Positions 1 to 14,000 of a stretch of 64,000 nt of DNA are shown here, piece after piece. Below the pieces are notes generated by a model that saw nothing but the letters and a program-made list of their open reading frames with translations, was not told the DNA's origin and did not search any database. Numbering within the stretch: the stretch's first letter is position 1; the number at the start of each line of letters is the position of its first letter. The position numbers were made by a program, and so were the translations under genes. Origin of the DNA: Sinohyriopsis cumingii (lineage: Eukaryota; Mollusca; Bivalvia; Unionida; Unionidae); assembly GCA_028554795.2 (NCBI GenBank), contig CM068826.1, positions 105,872,602-105,936,601 on the forward strand, read 5' to 3'.

Positions 1-9
1 ATCTGTTGT

Positions 10-222
10 CTAGGTTATCGTCTGCATTCTATCTTCTGTTTCACATAAAACTGAGTAGCGCTTAATTAGGAGTTGTAAGAGCGTAGATCGGGTTCTACTT
101 TTGCTCTCCATGATCTCAGCCTTTTTTAAAATGCTTGTTCCTGCTTCAGCTGTTCCATCCAACATGGCGTTTCTGCCAATGTAATGAAATGCAAATTCCA
201 GTGTATCCCTGTCTTGAATGAT
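10..222 (-). CDS. Unassigned short open frame at window edge
   Basis: A 70-codon frame lies between two stops on the minus strand. Its composition looks protein-like (it contains DTLEFAFHYIGRNAMLDG and later STLLQLLIKRYSVLCE), with no obvious repeats. No clear splice acceptor was found in frame, and I do not recognise the family. It could be the end of a neighbouring gene, a decayed retrocopy, or chance. It does not look like the missing membrane exon of the cadherin-like gene to its right, because it has no hydrophobic segment long enough to span a membrane. Confidence 0.2.
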   Translation of the reverse strand: MIQDRDTLEFAFHYIGRNAMLDGTAEAGTSILKKAEIMESKSRTRSTLLQLLIKRYSVLCETEDRMQTIT

Positions 223-2583
223 TCATCTGTGTGTTCATCTGAAGGTATTTAAAAGTCTGTAATAGACGTGGTATGCATTCCAAATAATTTTGGGTTTAAA
301 GACAGAACAGTTTGCACTGGTAAAGTAATATCCCATTGTCATTAGTCTAACAAAATTAAGCATTTTCCATTGCAGAGGTTTGTGTAAAAGTATGCTCTGA
401 CAAGCAGCACATACACTTTCTTTATCTGGTGCAGCTGGGACATGTCCAGTTATTTAGTTTTCAAAGACAATGTGTTCTTCAGTCTTTCTTGGCATAATGT
501 AATCTTGGACATAAAATGTACTAAAAGTTGTTCCATGTTTGTATTTATCAAGATTACCAGCACAAAAGAATACAATATTTGGACAGAATAAATACACCAA
601 TGTTCACTAAACAAAACATGCATGATTAGGCCTGCAACGTTGGTAATATTATCAAAAGCCCTACAAACTTCAACAAAGACATTAATCCTACTTTAACATA
701 TGTAGTTATGACACCCCTAGCTAAACAATCATAATTCAATCTTGTACTCAGTTTAGATAATCAAATACTCAGTACAGATGGTCTATGCATGCATTAAATA
801 CTACTATTTCATTGACCTGCTGATTTCAAAATGAAGTATTGAGACATGTTTCCAAATGCTGCCCAGTTAACTATGCACATTTGCTTGTGCAAATAGTAAA
901 GATAGATTATAATATAAGGTTAAGCTACCAGATGCAAAATTGTTCTGTTCACTTTGATAGAAATGTAAATATTCTTTTCAGGAACATTTTAGTCCATGAT
1001 GACATCATGAAATTACAAAGTTATGATAATCTATAAATATGAATTTATGAAATTATGAACTATGAATTTTTGAAATTGTAATATTAGGATAATATATCAA
1101 TACATGGGAATATACCATCCATCAATGGACATAATGCAGTTTTGTTTACAATACATGAATTTATCAGATTGTACAAGCATGAAATTACCTTCCACCAGCA
1201 GCTAAGATGTTACCCATTTTCACTATGACATGGCACACATGATGAATGATCCCATCTATCACATTCCTTTAACATCTGTCAAGGGACCTGCTGGGAACCT
1301 TCCATGCAGATGCACACTGGAGCAGGAATTCTTGACATCTCATCGCCTAGGCTGGGCCAACATCAATGGTTCCATGAACATTACCAACATCAGCTAAAAC
1401 TTCACAACTGAACCATGTAATACATGAGCCATATAAAGGAAGATCTGGTTAAACGTTAAAACCTTTCTACAGTAAGAACAAATTACATCAATTATATATA
1501 TATATAAAAGACAGGTTTATGTAAGAACAATAACAAGAATAATTACACAGGATTATAAAATGCTAGAATGCTAGAATATCATTATATATATCTGGACCCA
1601 ACTTGTCAATTCAGATAAAAATGCAATCGTGAGGTGTAACAGACTTTATTAAATCTGATCGCATTTTGTCAAATATGAAATTTGTCTTACCTAATGGAAA
1701 CATACGATATAATCCGAAGCACAATGTGGCAAAGTGACTATTCTACCAAGCACAAATTAGAGAATGAAAATGAGAACAGATATTACAAACCTTTACAGCA
1801 ATGTCAACTTCTTAAAAAGCATCTATTCAGTGTAAATACGAAGGAAAAGTGAGCATCATATACACTTGTACGTGGAAATACGTGAAAAACGCGATTTCCT
1901 ACCACTTGCACTTTGCTGACCAAGTGAGTACAACTATATCACAATCACCTGACACAACCTAAACATACACTATGGATAATGCTGTACAGTGTAGTGAAAT
2001 CCATTAGTATATTTGCATTAAAATCGAATGGCAACTTTGTGCATATAATTCCATAACAATGATCTTATCAATAATTTAGTATACATATGTATACTTACCA
2101 CCATTATACTTACCACCAACATCCTTACCACCAACATACTTACCTTTTGCCCGATTATTACTGTAGACAAGGACAAAAATACCGAACTACAAATGAACTT
2201 CTACACTACTAATCATTTTTAAAGTAAAATTTAAACCGTCATATTAATCTAACCTTCATATTATATACTAAAATGTTTTATGTTCCGACCACATTTTTTT
2301 AATCCTATACAATATAATCCTAAATATAATATAAATAAATACATTGTCTGAAATAGAATGAATAATTAATTTCGGATTGCCATTGTACTTTCCCTGAAAT
2401 CTGAAATGAAAATAAAGGAATTAATTAATCTTATGTCTATAATTAGCTGATATCCAATGAAATTGTTGCAAAATGTTTGCTATTCAAATAAAACATTATA
2501 GGATGTAGTTTGGCTCATTTGAAAAGGGAAATAGGCACTAGAGAGTACATTTAATAGGTACTGTGCAATAATGTACATGCCAG

Positions 2584-2667
<84 letters not shown>

Positions 2668-2889
2668 CATCTATACATTATTCATGTCTATCTTTCAGTC
2701 TCACTTGATGGAGATATGTAGGAGAAACAATTGAATTGTACCCACTGCACCTCCGTTGGCTATCCACATTTGTTTTAATGTCTAACATTTGTGAATTTTA
2801 TATTGTAACTCTTACTTTCCTGATGTGTGGCCATTGTTATGAAAGTTTTATGCAAATTACTGTATAGATCAAATAATTTTAAAACTTAC
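223..2889. other. Intron or 3' flank of gene 1, no gene seen
   Basis: This AT-rich stretch lies downstream of the last visible exon of cadherin-like gene 1. It holds a long (TA)n tract at 2586-2663 and no exon, RNA gene or mobile element that I can support. A transmembrane exon for gene 1 was looked for here and not found. Confidence 0.5.
2586..2663. repeat. (TA)n microsatellite
   Basis: An uninterrupted TA dinucleotide tract of about 78 bp in intronic or flanking DNA. Confidence 0.95.
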
Positions 2890-2974
2890 CAGGAGTTGTC
2901 ATTCGATCTGTAAAATATACCCTCACCCCTGCCATACTTGTGTGATTAGGATTTGTTGCTTCAGCTACTTCAAC
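2890..2974 (-). CDS. Gene 1 exon 11, end of cadherin repeat 3
   Basis: This 85-bp exon starts in phase 0 and ends after one base of a codon, with a CAG acceptor and GTAAGT donor. It encodes VEVAEATNPNHTSM and GVRVYFTDR, aligning with the start of the last exon of gene 2 (AAEVQSNQPEALAV and MVRVRERD). In gene 2 this part is fused to the membrane exon; here an extra intron follows. Confidence 0.75.
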
Positions 2975-5900
2975 CTGGAATGAGACATTTCCATGAGTCA
3001 CTACAATGAGATTATTGATGTGTCATTTTTCAGGTTGTCTATCTATCTATCAGTGTGCATGTTATCTTTTTTATATTTTTTTGTGCAAAATTATTTCAAC
3101 TACGTCAGAAGAATCATTACATATGAGTTTATTTAAATTTTACTCAAATTCAATAAAGTAACTCTTGTGCAGACTGGCCACAATACTGAGTTGCTTATTT
3201 TTTGTACAAGATTTCCTTGAAGTTGACAGTTTTGCACAATTTGATTTTGAGGTTTCATTTTCATATTCAGGTGTATTTGTGTAATGTTACAATGTTTGTG
3301 AAAGGGTAAGGAGTTCACTTTCATTTGTATTTTTGTGTGCATTTGTGTAATGTGTATGCAACAGTGTTTGTATATGGGTAAGGAGTAGAGCTGTGTATGT
3401 CACATTGCTTGTGTAAGCATAAGGTTTGTGTGTAACAGAATGTGTAGGGGTAAGCAACTGAGCTGCAGATTATTGGGTGTTGGAAGAGGAGAGGCTTTGC
3501 TGTATGCATCCGCTAACAACCATTAAATTTTCTAAAATTTTGACCAGGCCTATAAAAGCCACATTGAAAACCATAGGCGGCTTTAGGAGTACGCGGGGCC
3601 TAGGGCCGACCATGACCGCGCGGGGCCGGAGTATCGATATCTCAATTGGTATGCTACTGCAAACACTGATTATGTCTAGACTAGATCAACTTTAGCGATT
3701 TGCGTGCATTACGTGCGGCCTGTATCATCGCTTCCAATTTACCGGAGAATATAGCTTGACAAACTCATAAGGACGACCTTAGACCTGAAGCGCGAGGCCC
3801 CCTCAAGAGCGGTGCATGGGGCGGTCGCCCTACTTGCCACCCTCAAATGCTGGTCCTGTTGAAACCGTTGTCATATACACTGGTATGCAATGTGCTTCAT
3901 TTGGTCTACATAGATTCGAAGAGTCACTGCTTTGAAGTTCAGCAAATTTTACATTTGGCTCCGCTAGATATAACAATGTATAAACGGGAATAATACTCAC
4001 TTTATACGGGACTTTATAAGCATATATTACACTTTAGGACTGGCCATTCTGAATTATCTCGTGTACATCCAGTTGACAATGAATGTATTTTATTTTGGGA
4101 AATTTTCTTCAAGTTTAATGGAAAAAGACAATCACACCATATTTTTGCACATTAATTATAGATCACAACATCTATCCGTCAATTACTGGCACACCCTAGT
4201 ATGTCAAGCAGTACACTGACTGGTCAATTATGCCTCTCATGGGTGCGAGGCAACCCCCCACCCACCACCACCATGCATGGTAGCGACATGTACCTACCAT
4301 TTTTTTTTAAACCACTGGATGTCTCATTAACTTGCAAACATTTTGACTCTCCCTGTACAGGGAAGGGGGCGGGGACGACATTTAACGTAACATCTCAAGG
4401 GCAAAACACAGTCTGGATTCATATCCACCAGTAATATTGATGAAGGTGCTCCGAAATGTAACTTGTTGCCCGCATCTGAATTCGAACCTTTGACCTCTGC
4501 TGCTGTTCTAACTACTACACCACCACCTCATGTAAATCGATTGGACACAAATTGCCGTTTATTTTGGCAATTTTTCATGATGTGTCTACACCAATACACA
4601 AAATAGATTATTTTACTTGTTCTAAAATAGATTATTTTACTTGTTCTGAGTGTAGCAGTCTCATAGGCCTGTCAGTGGATCGTCGGAAAGCTTTACACAT
4701 CGCATAGGATATGACTGGATGAAAAAATTCGTGAGGGGCGATTCCATGTAATAAGACAACAAGGAAATCATAAAATCATATTGCAATATAACCACGCCCC
4801 CTCCCTCCAAACCCCCCGCCCCCCCCCCTTTAAGCAGTAAAAGTAAAGGAAAGATGTATAAGCGCCATTAGAAATTAAATCCAATTCCACTATTTTCTCT
4901 TGTTTTACTTAAAATATTCTACCCAGTGTGTTTCAACGGATCTGTAGAGACCTATAGTTTATAACACAAACCTGGAGGAAGATTTCTGAGCCAATGAACG
5001 AACTGTTGTCCATGTATGCATTCTTCGTGAGTACGCCCGTGTTTTCATCAATGCTGAAGTACTCTTCGCTTCCGTCTAAAATAAAAATGAAATATAATAA
5101 ACTTGGTTGAAGCAATGCAGATTTTCAAATTAATTTATGTTGCTATTAAAGAATCTTTGGCAAAATAAAACGTTTCTGCCGTCGTCTTAGTAATTCACAA
5201 ATGTTACCCCACACCCATCTCGGGTGCACTTTCCCCTCTGCATTCTATAAATTATAGAAGTGGATTATTTCAGGATCACATTTAACATTATTTAAATGAC
5301 TTTTTCTTTCGAATTGTTTTATTTTATTTTCAAAATGTAGCTGGTATATGAGAGAAAAAACTGCAAGCTGTCGGGTTGAATTACAGAAATACAATAAAAA
5401 TGATAGAGACCTCGGCTATTTGCGCTGCTTGAGCCAATTTCTTTGATGATTTTCTTTAAATACAGATTGTACTTGTAGATAAATGCATGGATATTTTGTG
5501 CGCAAAATATATGGCCATCCTTCATCCAAGCGCATCTACCCTTTTGACACAGACTGGACCGGTTTATACAACCGTATTTGACATTCACCATTAATACTGC
5601 AACATATGAAAATATCTGTCAAACGATGTATATTAACGTGATCAGGTATAAGGCATTACAATAAGCACGCACGCGCGGGACTGTCCGTGTCATAAAATTG
5701 CCACGTTTTCTTTTGACAGTGGGAAGACAGTAAAAATAGGCTAAATGCACCTGCTGATTACAATAACTATTTCAGACTGCATATCGGATGTCTTCTTTCT
5801 TGGTGACAACACAGATTTTAAAATAAAGTATTCACCTTTATTCGCAGTTGAGGAATAAAATCCGCGTTCAAGCAGAAACACAAGACATTTAGTAGAGGTA

Positions 5901-7993
5901 GCGCAGAAAGTCGACGTATCTACTGCGTGTGATTTTGCTGTAATTAATTCCTCCATACTGCATTGTTTTCAGATACTAGAAACAGTTGTTTTAAAACTAA
6001 AATTTAGCCGTAGGTACAGGAATCCAAAACAAATTCAGTTGTACACTAGAATTTGTACCATAAAAAGTATTTATTTTGGTATTTTATGTCGATGTACACC
6101 CAGCTATGATGAAAGTCCGTATAATATGGAAAAATCCATATATGTGGTCAGCTCGCTTCATTACCAGCCCTTTGCAGAAATCAGCACAAATATACGGACA
6201 AGATAACATCTCTCCAAACGGATAGTTCAAACATTATTAATAGTAATCACAGTTGTTGAATAACTGGAAAATAATTTATATATTTTTCAAAATGAGTACG
6301 ATCAAATATTCTTTCTAACCCGTTGATGATATTATGTGGTCGATAGTGTCAATTTAATTTGGCACCAAATCAATCAAGATGAATGTTATGGTTATTATGT
6401 TCTTGCATGTTGTGTCCCCTTTTGTTTATCGGTGCATTTAATATCGGCATACTTATCAGCTGTAGTGTCTGTCTTTCAAACTGTTACGACTGATTAAATC
6501 ACATTTTTAAAAAATTGCAATTTCCGTAAAAGAAACAGTGCTCTGCCTTTTGCTTATTTATTAAGTTTATGTAGATACGATGTGTATTTAAAAAATCTGA
6601 ATATTGTTTTTCTTTTTTTATTTAGTCTTTCTTTGTTTTTATTATTTTTTTATTTATGTTTTTGTTTCGTTGAACCTGTCAATACATGTTTTACGAATCG
6701 ATAGACAAAATAACGTTAAGAAATGATCTGCAACCGTGTAGCACGCCAGACACTTGAAGTTATATGAGTGTGAAGTAACATTGATACATTACAGTGACAT
6801 AAATTTATCTGTGAAGGAGAATAAGTTTTTACTGAGGAAAAAGCATTCTGTAAAATCCAGATGATCTTACTATACTCTCCAACTGGCATTAGGCACAGTT
6901 AGAAAAGTCTACTGATGTAATTATTTGTACAGAGGTGGTTCGGTCGTTTATAAGATGTCGCGAATCCATGGAAGCTGACCTACGTTTTGGAAGATCGTTG
7001 TCTGCGACTGGTGAGCAAGAAGTGGATGCTGCAAAGTGGACAACTGATGGAGATGCTCAATGCACAGTGGAAAATATGTGTATTATCACGGGCATTAATT
7101 CGTTAGCTGTCTATGGAAAATATATGGAAGAATCATTTGAAAAGGTCGTAGAAAATGGGTCACACACTTTTTGATCGCTGATCAAAGGCAGATTCGGAAT
7201 GAAATCGGGAAACAGATACTCGCCAAATCTGAAAAGTGTCCGGAAGAATGTTGTTTCAGCAAGTAAGACGTTTGAGTAGTCGTGGATACTTTAACTAGGA
7301 CGCAACGCCCTGCATCGTATACAATATGATGGAGTCAAGGCTGTATCAATTACCTGCCACTAGTAAGTAGATGACAGACTCATTCAGGGTATCCATATCT
7401 CTTGCAAGGATTGGTACAGGTTTCAGGTCAAGGACACCCTAAATGGAGTATATAAATAGAGTATTATGCCAACGTTATTCGTGTAAGAATGTTCTTTCTT
7501 CCAGCTAATTTTATATTATATCTGAGTATTCTAGTATTGTGAGCAATCTGATTAATATCAGATCTCCACAGTCCTACCTGGAGATCTGACGGACACAATA
7601 AGCTACAACTTTGAAATCAGGAAGAGACACATCATTCGGAACATGTCGTGACCAACCATAATTCATCCTAACAAGAATTAGCAATGCTTTATCTGATAGG
7701 ATGCTAAAATGAAGTGGACTGGAGATTCCAAAGGTCACCAAAACATGAAATGTTTTTTTTTTTATTTTTATGTCTGTCAGATCTCCACATACGAGATCTG
7801 ATATTGATCAGATTGGTATTGCGAGATGAAGTGAAATGTCTTAAGAAACTATGTAGCTTAACGTACAATACACAGCGGCGAAGGTATTACCTTTAGTCTT
7901 CGGTACAGATCAGCTGTTGTACTGAACTATTTCTTTAGTAATAATAGTGTTGATTTGGTGGACTTTATAGAAGAACGCTAGCAGTCAACTTAC

Positions 7994-8043
<50 letters not shown>

Positions 8044-11000
8044 CAGAGAGAGACAGAGACAGAGAGAGATGACCGTGAGTTTATTGTTGAATACAACACT
8101 GAATTCAAAGTTTGAAAATTACTCATTGTCCTATTCTGATAACGTATCTAAATTACCAAATATAATGTGCCCCCCAAAAACCTACCTGATACGATTCATT
8201 AGTGTAAGTGACGTAGATTGGACCAACGCATGGCGTGGGGCAGTTCGGGAAGACGAATTCGGGTCCTAGGTCGTTTACATCGAATATAGTGATGTTTAAT
8301 GTAGTGTATGATCCCAGTCCTCCTTCATCCTTAAAAAGTCATCAATACTTTGGAATGTTACACTGTGTAAAATGACACCGTATAGCCATTTTAATTACCT
8401 ATAACACAATATTAAATTACATGAATATCCATCTTAATTAACTATAACACAGTATAAAATTACAGGAATATACATCTTAATTATCTATAACACTATTAAA
8501 TTACATGAATAGCCATCTTAATTAACTATAACACAGTATTAAATTACACGAATATCAATCTTAATTACCTATAACACATTAAATTACATGAATATCAATC
8601 CTTATTAACTATAACACAGTATTAAATTACATGAATAGCCATCTTAATTACCTATAACACAGTATCAATTTACATTAAATAGACATCTTACCCACGCCAA
8701 CTTATCAGAAGATTTTTGTTCTGCAAACTAAGTTTTCTTTTGAAATTGACACACGTCTTTAAGTGAATTTTCAAACATAGCACAACCATGTTAGTTAAAC
8801 TGTGGACACAAAATAATAATGTTACATCAGCGCGTGTAAGCCGTAGCCTTAACTGAAAGCTACCATTTTTGTGTTTGGGCTTCGTCGTTGAAATGTCCGA
8901 CAAATTGCAGTGCATATGTGATTATCCGATGATTCATACAGAGCCCATATTTAGCTGGCACTTTGTCAGAAGTCTATTCAGATTTTTGGTGAGATGTAGG
9001 TAAGTAACATATAAATATGAATTGGTGACACGAAAAAAAAGGATTCGTGTCCTTAATCCAGGATGGCTTAATATAATGGAATGTTTAAAAAAAGCAGATC
9101 GGCATTTTCCGCATATTAACTTCGAACCTATGCTGACTATGGAGTTAGTAAAGGTCAATGGCTGAAGACGTCAATGTATAGGAAAGTTTCAAAGTATATC
9201 AGACATATTTGGAGATATGATTTATACGAAACTCAGCACCAACAATATTTTCACTTTTGTGAGTTATGAACATATTCATTACTTGAGCTTTCTTGCCTTT
9301 GTTTGTATGCATTATTGATAATCACATGCACATAAAATACAGGTCGATATTCCTTATAACATAACTCATCGTAACAGTCTCTATTTCATGCGTACAAGTG
9401 AATTACAACTCAGTATTGACGCTAGTGTCGAGATTTAGCGATGGAAATGCCATTTCAAAATGAATTTTTATATGGGTGTAAAAGAAACATGACTTACCAT
9501 TACCGTGACATTTAAAAAGAAATAGGGTCTATTTACAACATCTTCAAAGTTTATCTGGTGTTTTAGTGCTATTGTGCCAATGTCGTCATTCAACACTAGA
9601 AATTTGTCTCGTCCATCAAACTGAAAGGAAAATATTAATCTCAAATCCCCTGACAAATGTCTCTTTAAAAATAAACATACAATGAAAACAGCTAAATATC
9701 CAACATATTTCAATGCAACGAGATAATATGCAGGTGCATCTGTACTGTTTCAGCGTTATCTTTCTTCTTTAACTTGTTGTCACCAATAATTAAGGTATTC
9801 AGCTTGTAGCTTCCGTGGGTTGTTTTGCTTATCACTCGTATTCCGGGAGTAAGTTCTACAAATGTCGCTTATTTGTGCTATTTTAACTTTAACAAATACA
9901 TATATTTGTTTCCAACATTTTGTTGCATTTGTTGCACATCTTGATACTTAAAGAAGATATCTACGTTTGTCGAGTAGATGTGAGGAAATAATTCGTGACC
10001 GACTGGAAACGTAGGATTGTCAATAGTGGCAAGTCACGAGTGACACGGCAACATGTTTCGACTTCACATACAAAACATTTCATTGTATCTATTCAATAGT
10101 TTTTCTCTTTATTATAATATAAAGGCAAACCCCGTCGATATGCGTGGAATTTCTTCTCCATTCTGTGCCAATGCGGTAACAGCTGCATTGTTACATCGAT
10201 AAAAAAAAAAGTTACGAAAGTTTACAATAATTTTCGGAGAACGAATTTCTACAAATTTGGATTGTAATATAATGCTTCAAATCGTGTATTTGGTCAAATG
10301 AATGACTGTTTTTATGTAAAACAAATATGGAGATTTTGGTTCTCGTTAACACATTTCTTGCGCCGATTGATATAGTGAATAATTGTTTTGTGTGTGGAGG
10401 GTTAATGTAGAAATTTCTGAGCGTTTGTATCCGCAGACTATACAATGTAACATCTATAAACAATAGATTTTAATGGTTGTGACTTTACTTGTAAGGGGTT
10501 TTGTTTCTTTATTTTGTTCATGTATGCATACAAATGGGAATTCTTTGTGGCCTTTGCAAACTTGCAGTCCAGCTTGGCAACAGATGCTGCAACCCAATTT
10601 CGATTGTCACTTAAAAGCTGTCAAGCCACAGTGGCGATATAATTTTTCTCTCATTGATATATACACAGATAGTTTTGTATAGTCATACATGTTTTGTTCT
10701 GAGTCTGCGTAAAGACCTGTTTTGATATAGCGGAGGGATACATCGTGACCGTCACGCCGAGACGTATTCATATATCATATCCAACGAGTTCTTACACTCC
10801 ACCCCCTCCATTTTTAAAATAATATATCACCTTTTTAAGCTTTTTATGCCATGAATGTGATTAAAAACGATTTGAGATTTATAAAAATTTGATTAACTGC
10901 GTCTAAAATTACCTACGCGCGGACGTCAAAGAAGACAACTAAGTAGTTCTAATCTAAGTGTTACAGAAATATGGACTGAATATCTGTACCGAACACCGGA

Positions 11001-14000
11001 TCAAGCATGTAAGATTAAATGGATATGTAATGTTTGAATATCTCATTATGAAATATGTTGTACTATTGATATACCGTAATAACCAATGACAATTTCCAGG
11101 TTGATCTATTGATAATTTAAGCGAAGTGTGGAACAAATATTATCAAAACGTCCATGTGTGAATGCATCCCACCATAAGCATATACAATATGCAAAAGGTT
11201 TTCCTGAACAAAAGCATTCTTGATATTCGATGTTAGATATTATCCAGAATATTGGTCAACAGCTAGCATCATGCGAATTTTGAAGAAAGAGGATGCAAAT
11301 GAACTCTCCAATTACAGAGGCATTAGACTACTTCCTGTATTAGGCAAAGTGTTTACATCGATTTTAAATAGCAAAATAAATGAATGAGTGGAGGAAAACG
11401 AATTACTGGGCAAAGAGCAAGCAGGATTTAGAGCGGGTTATTCCATAGCAGATAATATATTTATATTATATACATTAATTTGTAAATAGTTAAGTAAACG
11501 TAGGAGTAGATTTTATGCAGCATTTGTTGACTATGAAAATGCATTTGATAGGATAGAGAGACGTTTACCCTACCAAAAGCTAGTTAGTGAAAATATTAAT
11601 GGAAAAATGTTAAGAATCATTAAGGCAATTTATACTGATGTAAAAGCAAATGCTAGGTCCAACAGTCTTATTACCGATGGGTTTAATTGCCCTTTGGGTG
11701 TGCGCCAAGGTTGTGTTTTATCGCCTTTACTCTTTTCTTTGTTTTTGAACGATTTGAAACCCTTTTTAGCTGAAGGAAACGGAAGTTTATGTAGAAACCT
11801 TACAACTATTTCCACTGTTGTATACAGACGATTTAATTGTCTTTGCTGACACTGCTCACCAGTTGCAAAATATGCTCAACAGGCTGATTACATATTGCCT
11901 AAAGTGGAAATTAAAGGTGAATATGGAAAACAAAACAAGAGTGGTTGTATTTCGCAGAGGTGGCTATCTCAGAAGCTACGAAAAGTGGTACTATGACCAT
12001 ACAGAGGTAAAGATTGAATCAAATTATAAGTATTGAGGATGCATATTTTCTTCAAAAAATTCCTGGTATATGTGCCAGAAAACTTTATCTTTGCAGGCGG
12101 TGAAGGATGTGCAAATATTGAAACAAAGTCTTTCAAAATTTGTCACATTACCCTTAACTCGATTGCTTCGTCTGTTTGATGCGAAGATAGCTCCCATACT
12201 TAATTATGGAGCTGCGGTTTGGGAGGTTTTATAATGCAAATGATATTGTAAAAGCTCATTTGTCATTTTGTAACTATATCCTTGATACATATAAGTCTAC
12301 TCCAAATGCATTCGTATATAACGAATTAGGAAGAATTAGTATGCAGTGTATAAAACGTAAACGTATTTTGAGATATTGGCTAAGAATTCTAAAAATGCAA
12401 GAAGACAGATATCCAATAAAATGCTACAATTTAGAGTTAAGATGAAAGGGGGATTGTGATTGCTGGTCTATGGTTAAAAGCTTCTATTTACATTTGGATT
12501 TTGCAATGCTTGGTGTACTCAGGGCGTAAATGATGAAATATATTTCTTAGATTGTTTAGCCAGAGATGTGAAGATATTTTAGGCAAAAGTTGCAGGATGA
12601 GGTTAAGTCGATGGAAAGACTACACTTCTATAGGTCATTGGGAGTAGAATTTACTTGTCAAACATATCTAGAATTGTTGGAAGACAACGATCTTTATTAT
12701 ATAATCACCATGCTTAGAGTGGGGAACTTGCCAAAGGTGGATAATACTGTAAGATATGAAAGTATCTCCTATGAGGAAATACTGTGTCAAATTTGTAACG
12801 TTAACATCGAAAATTAATTCCATTTTATTACTTCTTGTCCGCTATATGGAGAAATACGAAGAAAATATTTACCCACCTTTGTACATAAACATCCAATTTT
12901 AGAAAAGATTAGGTCCTTTATACACAATGATACTAGTAAATTCTTATGACTAATTTAGCAATGTTTACTATAAAAGCCATACAGGTTAGAGAAACCGTTT
13001 TATCAACGAATCCTGCTAATAAGACTTTAGATCAATATCACAAATCTTGCTTCTCACAAGTTTTTTGGTTACCAGTTTGTTTGATTACTGTGCAGTATAT
13101 ACTTGTATCTCACCTATATCCGAAAAAAGCAATAATTATTACTTTCATGTATATTACTTCTTATAAATAAGATGTTCTTTTGTTACGCATTATAACATCT
13201 TGAACCACATGATGTATGGATATATTTTATGTGCCAGTGGCCTGTATTACAAATAAACACCATTATTATTTTTCTTTTCATAGATGATAGGTCTACAAAT
13301 TGTTTTTGTTGATTTCTTGCAATTTAAACACTTTGCACAACTTTACATAGTCTAATAAAAAAACAACAACATTGTTTTAGGAGGAAATAACCCAATATGA
13401 TATTGACAGTTTCTGGACATACTTCAGTGATCATGTACGGAGCGATGCGATAGATTTTCCTGTGAGACTGACTTATATCCATGTCCTGAACCAGCCCTTC
13501 AGGTTCAAATATTACATCTCCCACTTCAGCATCCTGTAAAATTAGAATATTATGGGAAGTTAAAGCGTCAGCACATATCCCATATAATCCTCTTTGGCTC
13601 TTAAAGAATTTCAGTATGTTATCTCTTTTGATTTTGGTAATTACATTATTTATATATTCAAATTTGCATGAAAAGCACGGTTTAAATTAATGAAATCATT
13701 TGTTTTAAATGTACTATCCTTTATCATTTCCTCCGAGAAAAAACGCCACCCTTTGAAGCGTCGAATAAGGAACTCTTTTCCTATGCCATCCGCAACCAAG
13801 GGTAAATAATATGATATATATAATCGGGTATGCACATACTGGTTTGAAGGGCACGTCAACACAATCACGGCTATATGATGCCCCCATCCATGACCAAAAA
13901 TAGTCACTCAAAAGAAAGATAAAACCGTATTCGGAAACTCCTTAAAACTGAATATGCAATTCATTCATATATCAAGCCAGACTTCATTAAAGTGTCTAAG

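Noticed and set aside
8375-8690. CRISPR-like array
   Set aside because: Repeats are contiguous with no unique spacers and the genome is eukaryotic; it is a minisatellite.
13376-13422. Extension of gene 1 exon 6 to a later donor
   Set aside because: The continued frame (VCPETVNIILGY) reaches only a poor GTTATT donor; the GTATGT site keeps phase and matches the gene 2 exon length.
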